A stretch of 39,913 nt of DNA from Deltaproteobacteria bacterium (GTDB lineage: Bacteria > Desulfobacterota > Binatia > Binatales > Binataceae), in NCBI GenBank assembly GCA_021780225.1, contig JAJXZF010000011.1:1-39913 (forward strand), read 5' to 3'. The position numbers and the translations under genes are program-made. Positions within the stretch are counted from its first letter, which is position 1. Each line of letters starts with the position of its first letter. Below, piece after piece: positions 25,344-32,932 of the stretch. The notes beneath the pieces are model-generated. The model saw only the letters and a list, made by a program, of their open reading frames with translations. It did no database searches and was not told the DNA's origin.

Positions 25344-26510
25344 ATGGACGAAACCGACACGCCGCAATCGCACTGCTTCGAATCGGAGTCCGGAGAATCC
25401 GGCGCGACGATTGCGGTGGCCGCCATGTTGGCTGGCGCTCAGGTTTTCGCCGGCATGCTCGTGGACTCGCCCGGATTGAGCAAAGTCATCGATAGCGTGC
25501 GGCGGGTCGCGCCGTTTCGCGTGCCGGTCCTTATCCAGGGCGAATCCGGCACCGGCAAGGAGTTGCTGGCGCGCGCGGTGCATTTGTACGGTCCGGCCTC
25601 CGGCGGGCCGTTCGTCAGCCTGAATTGTTCCAACCTGGTCGAGTCGCTTGCCGACGCGCAACTCTTCGGCCACGTTCGCGGCGCATATACGGACGCGCGG
25701 GAGGAGTCGCTCGGTTATTTCCGCTCCGCCGACGGCGGCACGTTATTCCTGGACGAAATCGGCGAGATGCCGCCGGCGGTGCAGCCGAAACTGCTGCGCG
25801 TGCTCGAATCCGGAGAGTTGCAGCCGGTTGGCTCGCCGCGGACTTTCAAAACCAATGTTCGTCTGGTCGCCGCGACGAATCGCGACCTTGCCGCGATGGT
25901 CAAGCAAGGAGGATTCAGGGCCGACCTGTATTATCGGCTGGCCGCCACCAGCGTGACAATTCCGCCGCTGCGCGCGCGCCGCGATAATATCGCCGCGCTG
26001 GTGGGCTACCTGATCGAGCGGCTCAACGAGCTGCATGGACGGCGGATCAATTCGATTTCGTCGGCGGCGCTCAGGCTGATCGAAGCGCACGCGTGGCCCG
26101 GCAACGTGCGCGAGCTTTTCAACGCCTTGCGCACGGCGATGCTGCTCGCCGACGGCGATTGCCTCTGCGTGACGCACTTCGCCGATTTGCAATTCCGCGC
26201 CGCCGGCGAAGCCGCGGCCGATGAGGATGCGTTCGTGGGCTTCGACGGCATGCCTCATATCGGCGACGAGCAGTCGTTGCCTGGCGGCGGCGTGACGAAT
26301 TCCACTGAGCGCGCCGGCGGAAACGTTCGTACGCTCCGACAGGCGACCGAAGAGGCGATGAAGCAGGCGATTTTGTCGGCGATGCGCGAGGCGGGCGGGA
26401 ACGCGGTTCGCGCGGCCATCACGCTGGGCGTGTCGCGTTACACGGTTTATCGGTTGGCGAAACGTTACGGGCTTAACAAAAAGATGAACAACGTCATCAA
26501 ATTGAGATAG
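25344..26510 (+). CDS. NtrC-type AAA+ transcription regulator with altered GAFTGA loop
   Basis: 388 residues from ATG 25344, nine bases after AAAGG. Domains: about 40 unrecognised N-terminal residues, the AAA+ domain (about 40-285), and a Fis-type helix-turn-helix at the end (AVRAAITLGVSRYTVYRLAKRYGL). Walker A is GESGTGKE (66-73) and Walker B GGTLFLDEIGE (131-141). Sensor I is VRLVAATNRDL, the arginine finger lies near FRADLYYRL, and WPGNVRELFNA carries sensor II. Known family members remodel sigma-54 polymerase through a GAFTGA loop; here the loop is GAYTDA (113-118). No receiver is fused. Function may therefore differ from classical sigma-54 activation. Confidence 0.88.
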   Translation: MDETDTPQSHCFESESGESGATIAVAAMLAGAQVFAGMLVDSPGLSKVIDSVRRVAPFRVPVLIQGESGTGKELLARAVHLYGPASGGPFVSLNCSNLVESLADAQLFGHVRGAYTDAREESLGYFRSADGGTLFLDEIGEMPPAVQPKLLRVLESGELQPVGSPRTFKTNVRLVAATNRDLAAMVKQGGFRADLYYRLAATSVTIPPLRARRDNIAALVGYLIERLNELHGRRINSISSAALRLIEAHAWPGNVRELFNALRTAMLLADGDCLCVTHFADLQFRAAGEAAADEDAFVGFDGMPHIGDEQSLPGGGVTNSTERAGGNVRTLRQATEEAMKQAILSAMREAGGNAVRAAITLGVSRYTVYRLAKRYGLNKKMNNVIKLR

Positions 26511-26584
26511 CGGCGGAGCGGGCCGGCGAAGGCAATTGCCGTCAAGGGCTCCATTTTCGCGAATCATGGCCAACCGATGAGCGC

Positions 26585-26641
26585 ATGGCCACAATCGAAG
26601 TTGAAAATATGAAGGACTCCGATCGCGCTTGCCTCGGATGA
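26585..26641 (+). CDS. Possible 18-residue leader ORF coupled to the receiver-HPt gene
   Basis: ATG 26585 opens an 18-codon frame (MATIEVENMKDSDRACLG) whose stop TGA overlaps the ATG of the next gene as ATGA. The next gene has no good ribosome binding site of its own, so translation could be handed over from this short frame. The overlap could be chance. No function is claimed for the peptide. Confidence 0.25.
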   Translation: MATIEVENMKDSDRACLG

Positions 26642-27429
26642 GTCATCCATTAAAAGTGCTGGTCGTCGACGATGACGCGGCGAACCAGATTCTGACCTGC
26701 AAACAGTTGACTGTGCTGGGATGCCGCGCCGAAGCCGTTGGCGATGCGGAGCGGGCGCTCGACGCCGTCGCCCGGCGGAAATTCGATATCCTGCTGCTGG
26801 ATTGTCAGTTGCCGGGCATGGGCGGCCCCGAGCTGGCGGCTGAGATTCGCCGGCGTGGAAGGTCCGGCCCGCGCCCGCTCGTAATCGGGATTTGCGGCGG
26901 CCCCAGCGAGGCGCATCGCGCGCGATGCCTCGCAGCCGGGATGGACGAATTTTGGAGCAAGCCGATGTCGATCGCGGCGATGGGGGATCGGCTCATGGCG
27001 CTGACCGGCCGCGACCTCCGGGATGAGGCGGAGGCCGGGTGTGGCGATTCTGCCGCCGTGAAAGACCGCTCCGAAGACGATCGGCTCGATCCCGCGGCGC
27101 TGGCCGCGTTGGACCGGCTTGCCGGGGCCGCCGGCGAAAATGTCCGGCGCCAGGTAATCGAACCATTTCTGGATGATCTTGCGACGCGAATTAAAGCGAT
27201 CGAGCGCGCGCTCGACGCCGGCGACCTTTCAGCGCTCGCCGATCTGACGCATCCGTTGATCAGCGCGTCGGCGATCGTCGGCGCCTCGGGGATTTCAACA
27301 TTGTGCGCGGCGATCGAAGCCCGCGCTCGCGCATCCGAAGAACATTCCGCCGTCGAATTGGCGCGAACCCTGCTCGAGCGTTCGCGGCTCATCGCGATCA
27401 CGCTGCACAACGCGATCCGCGATCGCTAG
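26638..27429 (+). CDS. Response regulator with C-terminal HPt-like domain
   Basis: 263 residues from ATG 26638. The N-terminal receiver has the acidic triad (VLVVDDD, 11-13), phosphorylation site Asp55 in LLLDCQLPG, and a terminal Lys in FWSKP. The usual Thr/Ser after beta-4 is replaced in VIGICGG. After a linker, residues about 150-263 form a helical domain like histidine phosphotransfer domains, with DLTHPLISASAIVGA and His205 as candidate phospho-site. The canonical HxLKGSS is degenerate there. The order receiver-HPt suggests a relay step between the kinase at 27721 and the lone receiver. No output domain is present. Confidence 0.8.
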   Translation: MSHPLKVLVVDDDAANQILTCKQLTVLGCRAEAVGDAERALDAVARRKFDILLLDCQLPGMGGPELAAEIRRRGRSGPRPLVIGICGGPSEAHRARCLAAGMDEFWSKPMSIAAMGDRLMALTGRDLRDEAEAGCGDSAAVKDRSEDDRLDPAALAALDRLAGAAGENVRRQVIEPFLDDLATRIKAIERALDAGDLSALADLTHPLISASAIVGASGISTLCAAIEARARASEEHSAVELARTLLERSRLIAITLHNAIRDR

Positions 27430-27720
27430 AAATCGGATTCTCGCGCCGCATCGCGCTGGGCGCGCTCCGTCAACTCCGTTCGAGATGTTCAAATCGCGCG
27501 TCAGCGGCGATTTGAAGCGCCGGCTCGTCAGATTCATTCTTGCGCAAAATCGTAAATTAAGATAACCAATTGACGGTTCTGCCTAAAAAAGCATGACTAA
27601 ACAAATCATTGTTGAGGTTTGCTAGATTTTGTATTGCGTTGTGGCGAATTGCGTGCCCTAAAATCAAATCTCGGCGATGCGCCGATTGCGGTTCAGCCGA
27701 ACGTTTTGGTTCCGTGCGGA

Positions 27721-28581
27721 ATGTTCATGGATTCAGCGCTCAAACCGGGTACCGGTACCGACACATCCACGCTGGACGAAGCGGCGCCGGAACCGGCCGG
27801 CCCGGAGACGCCGGCGGAGATTTCCCGCGTCAATCATGAATTAGCCAGCGCCCAGCGCGATCTGGCGCGCAAGAGCGCCGAATTGGAAACGGCCTTGCGC
27901 GAGCTGAATCATCTGCTCGGGATGATCGCGCACGATCTGCGTAATCCGCTGGGCGTCATTCTGGGTTTTGCCGAGTTGCTGAACGTTGAACTGGCCGCTT
28001 CGATCAGTCTGGAACAGCGCGGTTTTCTCGAGCAGATCAAGCGTTCAGCGGAATCGATGTTGCGCGCGATCGACGAACTCCTCGATTTTTCGCGGATTGA
28101 ATCTGGCCGTCTCGAGCTCGATCGGAAGTCAACCGATCTTGCGGCTTTGGTGCGGCAAAATCTTGAGACGAACGCCGTGCTTGCCCGCCGCAAGAACATC
28201 GGACTGGAAGGCAGGATCGAGGGGGCCGAACGGCGGGTCGCGCTCGATGCGCGGCTAATCGAACAGGTGCTGAACAACCTGATCGGCAACGCGATCAAAT
28301 TCTCCTATCCGGGCGGCGTAGTGAAGGTGACGCTGGCGTTCGGAGCAAACGCCATCATGATCGAAGTCGCCGATCGCGGCATGGGGATTCCGGACGAGCA
28401 GTTGGAGCGCCTGTTCACTCCGGTTGCCGGCAAAGGGAGGCGCGGCACCGCCAATGAGCCGAGCACCGGTCTGGGGCTGGCGATTTGCCGCCGGATAGTC
28501 GAGGCTCATCGCGGAACGATTAGCGCCGAGAGCGCGGAGGGCGCCGGCGCGAAGTTTATGGTGACGATTCCGTCCGCCTGA
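27721..28581 (+). CDS. Soluble sensor histidine kinase
   Basis: 286 residues from ATG 27721 (ATG 27727 or an upstream TTG at 27619 are alternatives). There is no membrane segment or named sensor domain. Residues about 30-65 form a coiled coil (RVNHELASAQRDLARKSAELETALRELNHLL) leading into the H-box MIAHDLRNPLGVILGFAELL with His71. The ATPase part has N box NNLIGNAIKFS, G1 ADRGMGIP and G2 STGLGLAI. The protein should be cytoplasmic and could receive its signal through a partner. About 290 AT-richer bases separate it from the receiver-HPt gene, so it may have its own promoter. Confidence 0.88.
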   Translation: MFMDSALKPGTGTDTSTLDEAAPEPAGPETPAEISRVNHELASAQRDLARKSAELETALRELNHLLGMIAHDLRNPLGVILGFAELLNVELAASISLEQRGFLEQIKRSAESMLRAIDELLDFSRIESGRLELDRKSTDLAALVRQNLETNAVLARRKNIGLEGRIEGAERRVALDARLIEQVLNNLIGNAIKFSYPGGVVKVTLAFGANAIMIEVADRGMGIPDEQLERLFTPVAGKGRRGTANEPSTGLGLAICRRIVEAHRGTISAESAEGAGAKFMVTIPSA

Positions 28582-28805
28582 CTAGCGGCGTGAACGATGC
28601 ACGCGCGCCGCGCGCCGGGCCGCCGCTGCCGCGCGCAAATAATCTCCAAATTCGTAAGTGTCCGAATCGGCCGGCCTTCTTGAGCAGTCGGTTTTCTCCC
28701 CGCCCGCATGATGCGAGCGGATGGATTGCGAAGCGTCCGCGGATGGCGAAGGAGACGGACGGCGCGGAGCCAAGAGCGTTGCGCAACTCCGCGCCGGATT
28801 GGGTT

Positions 28806-29477
28806 TCAGAAGTTGTACATCAGCCTGAGCAACGCGTTCTGCGATCCGTAGCCCGGACTCAATTTGACGTTCTTCAGACCGGCGGTGTTGCCGGTGATTC
28901 CGGGGCTGATCGTCGCGAAATAGCGGTACTCCGCCGCGACGCTCCAGTGTTCGTTGATTGCATACGCGACGCCGCCGATCGCCTGGTATGCGAAAGTCGC
29001 CGTGTCGCCGCCGAAATCTCCGCCTGGCGCGTTGGGATGGAGATTGTTCAGCGCGACCACCGCCTCACCGGCGCCGCCGCCGATATACGGCGTGAAGCGC
29101 GTGCGGTTATGCCAGCGGTAATAGCCATTCATCATCATGGCGTAGCTGTGCGCGTCGCCGCCGGTGAAGATATTCTCTCCCCCGTAATTCATGTTGTTCA
29201 GATGGTTCTGGCGAAACGTGAATTCGCCCTCGAGCGCGAGACCGATCGGCCATTCGTAACCGCCCGAGGCGCCGGCCAGCCAGCCAGTGTCGGTATTGGT
29301 CTTCGCCTGCGCGGTGGGGCCGTCCGGAATCGCCACATGGGTGGTGATGCCGTCGAGCAGCGTCGCTCCGCCTTGCACTCCAACGTAAAAGCCCGAGGCG
29401 AAGGCGCTGCCGCCGATGGTCAGAACGAGCGCGCCCGCAAACGCGAGCGCACGGGTGAAAATAGCGTATCTCTCCAT
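28806..29477 (-). CDS. Outer-membrane beta-barrel protein
   Basis: 223 residues from ATG 29477, preceded by GGAGGT. A signal peptide ends near GSAFA. The mature part starts SGFYVGVQGGATLL and alternates polar and hydrophobic residues with Gly/Tyr-rich strands, for example FTPYIGGGAGEAVVAL and WSVAAEYRYFATIS. It ends in LLRLMYNF, with the C-terminal Phe that the BAM complex recognises. Length and pattern fit small eight-strand OmpA/OmpW-like barrels; no ligand can be named. The gap of 225 bases to the kinase gene shows no terminator. Confidence 0.8.
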   Translation of the reverse strand: MERYAIFTRALAFAGALVLTIGGSAFASGFYVGVQGGATLLDGITTHVAIPDGPTAQAKTNTDTGWLAGASGGYEWPIGLALEGEFTFRQNHLNNMNYGGENIFTGGDAHSYAMMMNGYYRWHNRTRFTPYIGGGAGEAVVALNNLHPNAPGGDFGGDTATFAYQAIGGVAYAINEHWSVAAEYRYFATISPGITGNTAGLKNVKLSPGYGSQNALLRLMYNF

Positions 29478-29526
29478 TACAACCTCCAAAGAGATAAGCG
29501 GGGGCCGTCAAACTTGCGCGATCGAT

Positions 29527-29550
29527 CGAACGGCACGGCCTTGCCGTTCG
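29527..29550. promoter_or_regulatory. Hairpin in the leader of the beta-barrel gene
   Basis: CGAACGGCA (29527-29535) and TGCCGTTCG (29542-29550) form a perfect nine-base stem with a six-base loop, about 50 bases upstream of the beta-barrel start. With no T-run it is more likely an mRNA leader structure or a repeat than a terminator. Confidence 0.4.
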
Positions 29551-29933
29551 CGCGCGTGAGAATTATTCAGTTGATTTGAGACTGACTACTGATGTGACTG
29601 TACATAGAACCGATCCGCGAGCGACAGCACTTTGCTCCTCCACCCACCACACGCCAACACTGCGCCACCGTCTTCGATCGAGACGTTCGGATAACGGCTA
29701 ACGGAAATTTCTGATGCGCTCAAGCCGGTCCGGCGTAGCTGGCGACCACAGCCGACTTCACGCAATTGTGACTCGATTCGGAGACATCAGGGCGAAATGA
29801 CTTGAACAGGGAACGCGTGGAATCGATTTGGATTAATTGGTCGTCGCCGGGCGCATCGCCTGCGGAGGCGAGTTTGGCGACGCCGGCGCCTTGCGCGCGA
29901 TCTTGAAGGCCATCCGCCGATTGCGGTCGGCGC
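29551..29933. other. Intergenic region between the beta-barrel gene and the amidohydrolase
   Basis: About 380 bases. No supported gene is present on either strand. It probably holds the promoter of the minus-strand beta-barrel gene; no clear boxes could be assigned. Confidence 0.35.
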
Positions 29934-29975
29934 AAAAAAAACGGCCGCGGACGTTTCGATCCACGTCCGCGGCCG
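29934..29975 (-). terminator. Rho-independent terminator after the amidohydrolase
   Basis: CGGCCGCGGACGT pairs with ACGTCCGCGGCCG (13 bases, 29942-29975). On the minus strand the stem is followed by eight T residues. It begins 25 bases after the amidohydrolase stop. Confidence 0.92.
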
Positions 29976-29999
29976 CTGGATGCGCCGACTCGGAAGTAA

Positions 30000-31733
30000 T
30001 CAGGCGTGACCGTTGCGCAGCAGTTTGCCCGGAGTCGCTCCGGTCGCTTTGCCTTCCTCGAAAGTGATCCCGCCATTCACCACGATCGCGCGATAGCCGC
30101 GGGCGCGCTGCACGCGCCGCCACTCGCCGCCCGGAAAGTCGTGAACGATTTCGCCCACCCAGTCGGGTTCGACGTCGAGGCCTTTGAGGTCGTAAACAAC
30201 CACGTCGGCCCATGCGCCTTCGCGCAGCATCCCGCGATCCTTGAAGCCCGCCGCGTGGGCCGGCAGCGCGGACAGCCGGTAATGCGCCTCTTCGAGCGTC
30301 ATCTTCTGCTCGTCGCGCACCAGCCATCGCAGCAGGTCCGTGGTGAACGCGCCGCCGGTGAAGAATTTGGTGTGCGCGCCGCCGTCGGAAACGCCGGGGA
30401 AGGTATAGGGCGAGGCCGTAATCATCTCGGCCATGAATTCGGAGTTGAAGCCGCGGTTCGGACCGAGGAATTCGGCCTTCAGTCCGGTCGCGATCGAAAG
30501 ATCGAGCATCACGTCGATCGGATGCTTGTTCTCTTCGTGGGCGATCTGGCCGAGCGACTTGCCAACGTAATGCTCGATTTCGGGCTGGTCGTTGACCCAC
30601 TGAACGATCAGATGCTGCGGCGCGCCGCCGACGCCCGCCTGGATCGCGCGCAGCTTGCGGTCGGCCGCGTCGGTCTCGCGCTTCACCGCTTCGCGCAACG
30701 CCGGGTCCTGCATCTTGCGGATCTTCTCCTCGGTCGTGCCAGTCGTGATCGCGCGCCACGCGTTGCTCGCATCGTACAGGTTCCAATGCTCCAGCGTGAA
30801 GGCGAAGCCGCTGCGCACGGTCGCGGTCTGGCCGAAAATCGGCAGGCCCTTGGCGCGGCATCGCTCCAGCCAGCGCAGGCTGCGGCGATGGATTTCCGGA
30901 TCTTTGCGGGTCGGCACGATCGCGTTGTGAAGAATCGGACGCTGCGCCTCGGCCGCGAGCAGTTCGAGGAAATTCAGATCGTCTTTGATATGTCCGGTCG
31001 CCTGCGTGATCTGGATGAAGCCGTCGTCGCGCTTGCGCAGCACGCGCGCGAGGTTGAGGATGTCCTCATCCACCATCGTATCGGTGACCATCGGCGAGCC
31101 GTCGAAATCGGCCTGCGTCGAATTGCGCCCGAGCCGCTGAATCGAGAAGCCGGAAAGACCGGCGTCCATGCCCTCGTCGAGCAGCCGGGCCATTTCCTCG
31201 CGCTCTTTGCCGGTCGCCGGACGGGTTTTGGCCGCCTCCAGACCCATCACGTAGGTCATCAGCGATGCGGTCGGCATGTACTGGATGCAGTTGACGCCTT
31301 TGGGCGAGCGATCGAGCGAATCAAGGTACTCGGGAATCGTTTCCCAATCCCACTTCATTCCGACCTTCATCGCGTCGTATGGGATCGCTTCCGTGCGCGT
31401 CATCGTGAGCATCGAGCGCTCGCGGAAATCAGGTTTCACGGGCGCGAAGCCGAAGCCGCAATTGCCCAGCACGACCGACGTCACGCCGTGCCATCCCGAG
31501 ATCGTGCACCAGGGATCCCAGCGGATTTGCGCGTCGTAATGGGTATGCAAGTCGATGAAGCCCGGCGCGACGATCAGGCCGTCGGCGTCGATGGTGCGCT
31601 TGGCGAAGCCGGGCGCGCGCCCGCCGATCTGCGCGATGCGTCCGTCGCGAATCCAGACGTCGCCGCGAAATTTCGGCACGCGCGTACCGTCGACGACCGT
31701 GCCGCCTTTAATATGAAGATCGTAATCGGCCAT
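30000..31733 (-). CDS. Amidohydrolase family 3 protein, N-acyl-D-amino-acid deacylase-like
   Basis: 577 residues from ATG 31733, after a GGAGGG site. The metal-dependent TIM-barrel fold is shown by GFIDLHTHYDAQ (His63 and His65), GNCGFG with Cys92, the position of a metal-binding Cys in D-aminoacylases, and SDGGAHTKFF with the catalytic-region Asp. The N- and C-terminal beta-sandwich is represented by IKGGTVVDGTRVPKFRGDVWIRDGRI and GAWADVVVYDLKGL. Such enzymes remove acyl groups from D-amino acids or open related cyclic amides; the group is large and the substrate here is unknown. Cytoplasmic. The VOC gene lies 167 bases upstream on the same strand. Confidence 0.87.
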   Translation of the reverse strand: MADYDLHIKGGTVVDGTRVPKFRGDVWIRDGRIAQIGGRAPGFAKRTIDADGLIVAPGFIDLHTHYDAQIRWDPWCTISGWHGVTSVVLGNCGFGFAPVKPDFRERSMLTMTRTEAIPYDAMKVGMKWDWETIPEYLDSLDRSPKGVNCIQYMPTASLMTYVMGLEAAKTRPATGKEREEMARLLDEGMDAGLSGFSIQRLGRNSTQADFDGSPMVTDTMVDEDILNLARVLRKRDDGFIQITQATGHIKDDLNFLELLAAEAQRPILHNAIVPTRKDPEIHRRSLRWLERCRAKGLPIFGQTATVRSGFAFTLEHWNLYDASNAWRAITTGTTEEKIRKMQDPALREAVKRETDAADRKLRAIQAGVGGAPQHLIVQWVNDQPEIEHYVGKSLGQIAHEENKHPIDVMLDLSIATGLKAEFLGPNRGFNSEFMAEMITASPYTFPGVSDGGAHTKFFTGGAFTTDLLRWLVRDEQKMTLEEAHYRLSALPAHAAGFKDRGMLREGAWADVVVYDLKGLDVEPDWVGEIVHDFPGGEWRRVQRARGYRAIVVNGGITFEEGKATGATPGKLLRNGHA

Positions 31734-31900
31734 TAAAGCGTTCCCTCCTGAATGGTAGAGACACCGGCAAACTTATGCGCCGCGATGGTCTCGCTAATGC
31801 TGTTTCATTTGTTGGTATAGCATCGGCGCGCCGAAACACAAGCGTAAACGGCCCCCTGAACATCGCCGTCCGGAGTCGCCGATGCGCGCGCGCCGGCATG

Positions 31901-32674
31901 CTACGCCACGTAAAATCGTGTGCCGCAAAGCTTGATTTCGTCGTCGCCGACCGCGCATCCGCGCTGCCGCGCCGCCGCCATCAGGCGCGCCTTGTCCGCC
32001 GCGACGATATCGATTCCGCCGAGACCTTCGCCGCGCCCGTCGATCATTTCGACGAAACGCACGGCGGCGTTGTCGAGCGGCATCTCGAAGCGGCCGCGCG
32101 CGTCTTTGCGCAACGGAATCTCGGCGATCGAGCTCCAGCGTTCGGCCAATCCTTTCGGGTCGGCCGATTGCAATTCGACGGCGGCATAGGCTTTCACCAC
32201 GTCGGTTCGTCGCGCCGGCGTCCATCCCGCCCCGCCCGCCGGCATCCAGTTGCCCTCCGGCTCGCCTTTGGCGTCCCAATCGATCTCGAAAAACGCGCCG
32301 CCAGTGTCGGCCGGATGGAGCTGCATCGCGTGGAACGCTTTCGCTTCGTGCTCCCACGCCACACGGATATTCAGCGCCTTCGCCCGCTCCTTGCGTCCGA
32401 GCTGCACGGCGTGGCTGTCGCACTGGCAGATGACCATGTAGCCGCCGTCGCCGTTGCGCCGCTTGAGATAGCGGCCGGCGGCGGTGTCGTCCTTCACGGG
32501 AGCCACCACTTCAATGAAATTCGATCCCACCGGCATCAACGAGTTCTCCAATCCGAACACCGCGACCTCGGGATCCTTGAAGCAAACCTCGAGGCCCATC
32601 ACGGCCTTGAAATCTTCGATCACCGGGGCGAGCTGGTTGGCGACCAGACAAATCTGGCGAAGCCGTATCGACAT
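31901..32674 (-). CDS. VOC-superfamily (glyoxalase-like) protein
   Basis: 257 residues from ATG 32674, after a GGAGGA site. The beta-alpha-beta-beta-beta units of the vicinal-oxygen-chelate fold are visible, starting with RLRQICLVANQLAPVIEDFKAVMGLEVCF and VGSNFIEVVAPVKDDTAAGRYLKRRNGDGGYMVICQC. The second half repeats a similar unit with DVVKAYAAVELQSADPKGLAERWSSI. Glu in FIEVV, and His/Glu residues later, could bind metal. Members include glyoxalases, dioxygenases and isomerases; no reaction can be assigned. Likely co-transcribed with the downstream amidohydrolase and divergent from the isoprenoid-type cluster, across 258 bases. Confidence 0.8.
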   Translation of the reverse strand: MSIRLRQICLVANQLAPVIEDFKAVMGLEVCFKDPEVAVFGLENSLMPVGSNFIEVVAPVKDDTAAGRYLKRRNGDGGYMVICQCDSHAVQLGRKERAKALNIRVAWEHEAKAFHAMQLHPADTGGAFFEIDWDAKGEPEGNWMPAGGAGWTPARRTDVVKAYAAVELQSADPKGLAERWSSIAEIPLRKDARGRFEMPLDNAAVRFVEMIDGRGEGLGGIDIVAADKARLMAAARQRGCAVGDDEIKLCGTRFYVA

Positions 32675-32932
32675 GGCGTCCTCCGGATGCGGCGCAATTT
32701 ATCGCGCGCCGCATGCTGTTGGTCGGGACTGTTCGCGCCAAGAATAGGACGAGTCGCGGTCACAGCGCCAACCGGCCAGCCGAACGCGGCCTGACGATGA
32801 GACTGCCGTCGCGATCGCGCGACCGCTTGCAATTTGCGCGATGAATCGTAAAGCAAATGGGCTTGACCGGTGGAGTCGAATGGCTCATTTTATGACGCGA
32901 AATTGCGTAACAGCGGCTTTAATTAAGATATC

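Noticed and set aside
27430-27720. Sigma-54 promoter (GG/GC boxes) before the kinase gene or the AAA+ regulator
   Set aside because: No TGGCAC-N5-TTGC type match was found on inspection.
30006-31736. 576-codon plus-strand open frame opposite the amidohydrolase
   Set aside because: Antisense shadow without domain signature; the amidohydrolase motifs decide the strand.
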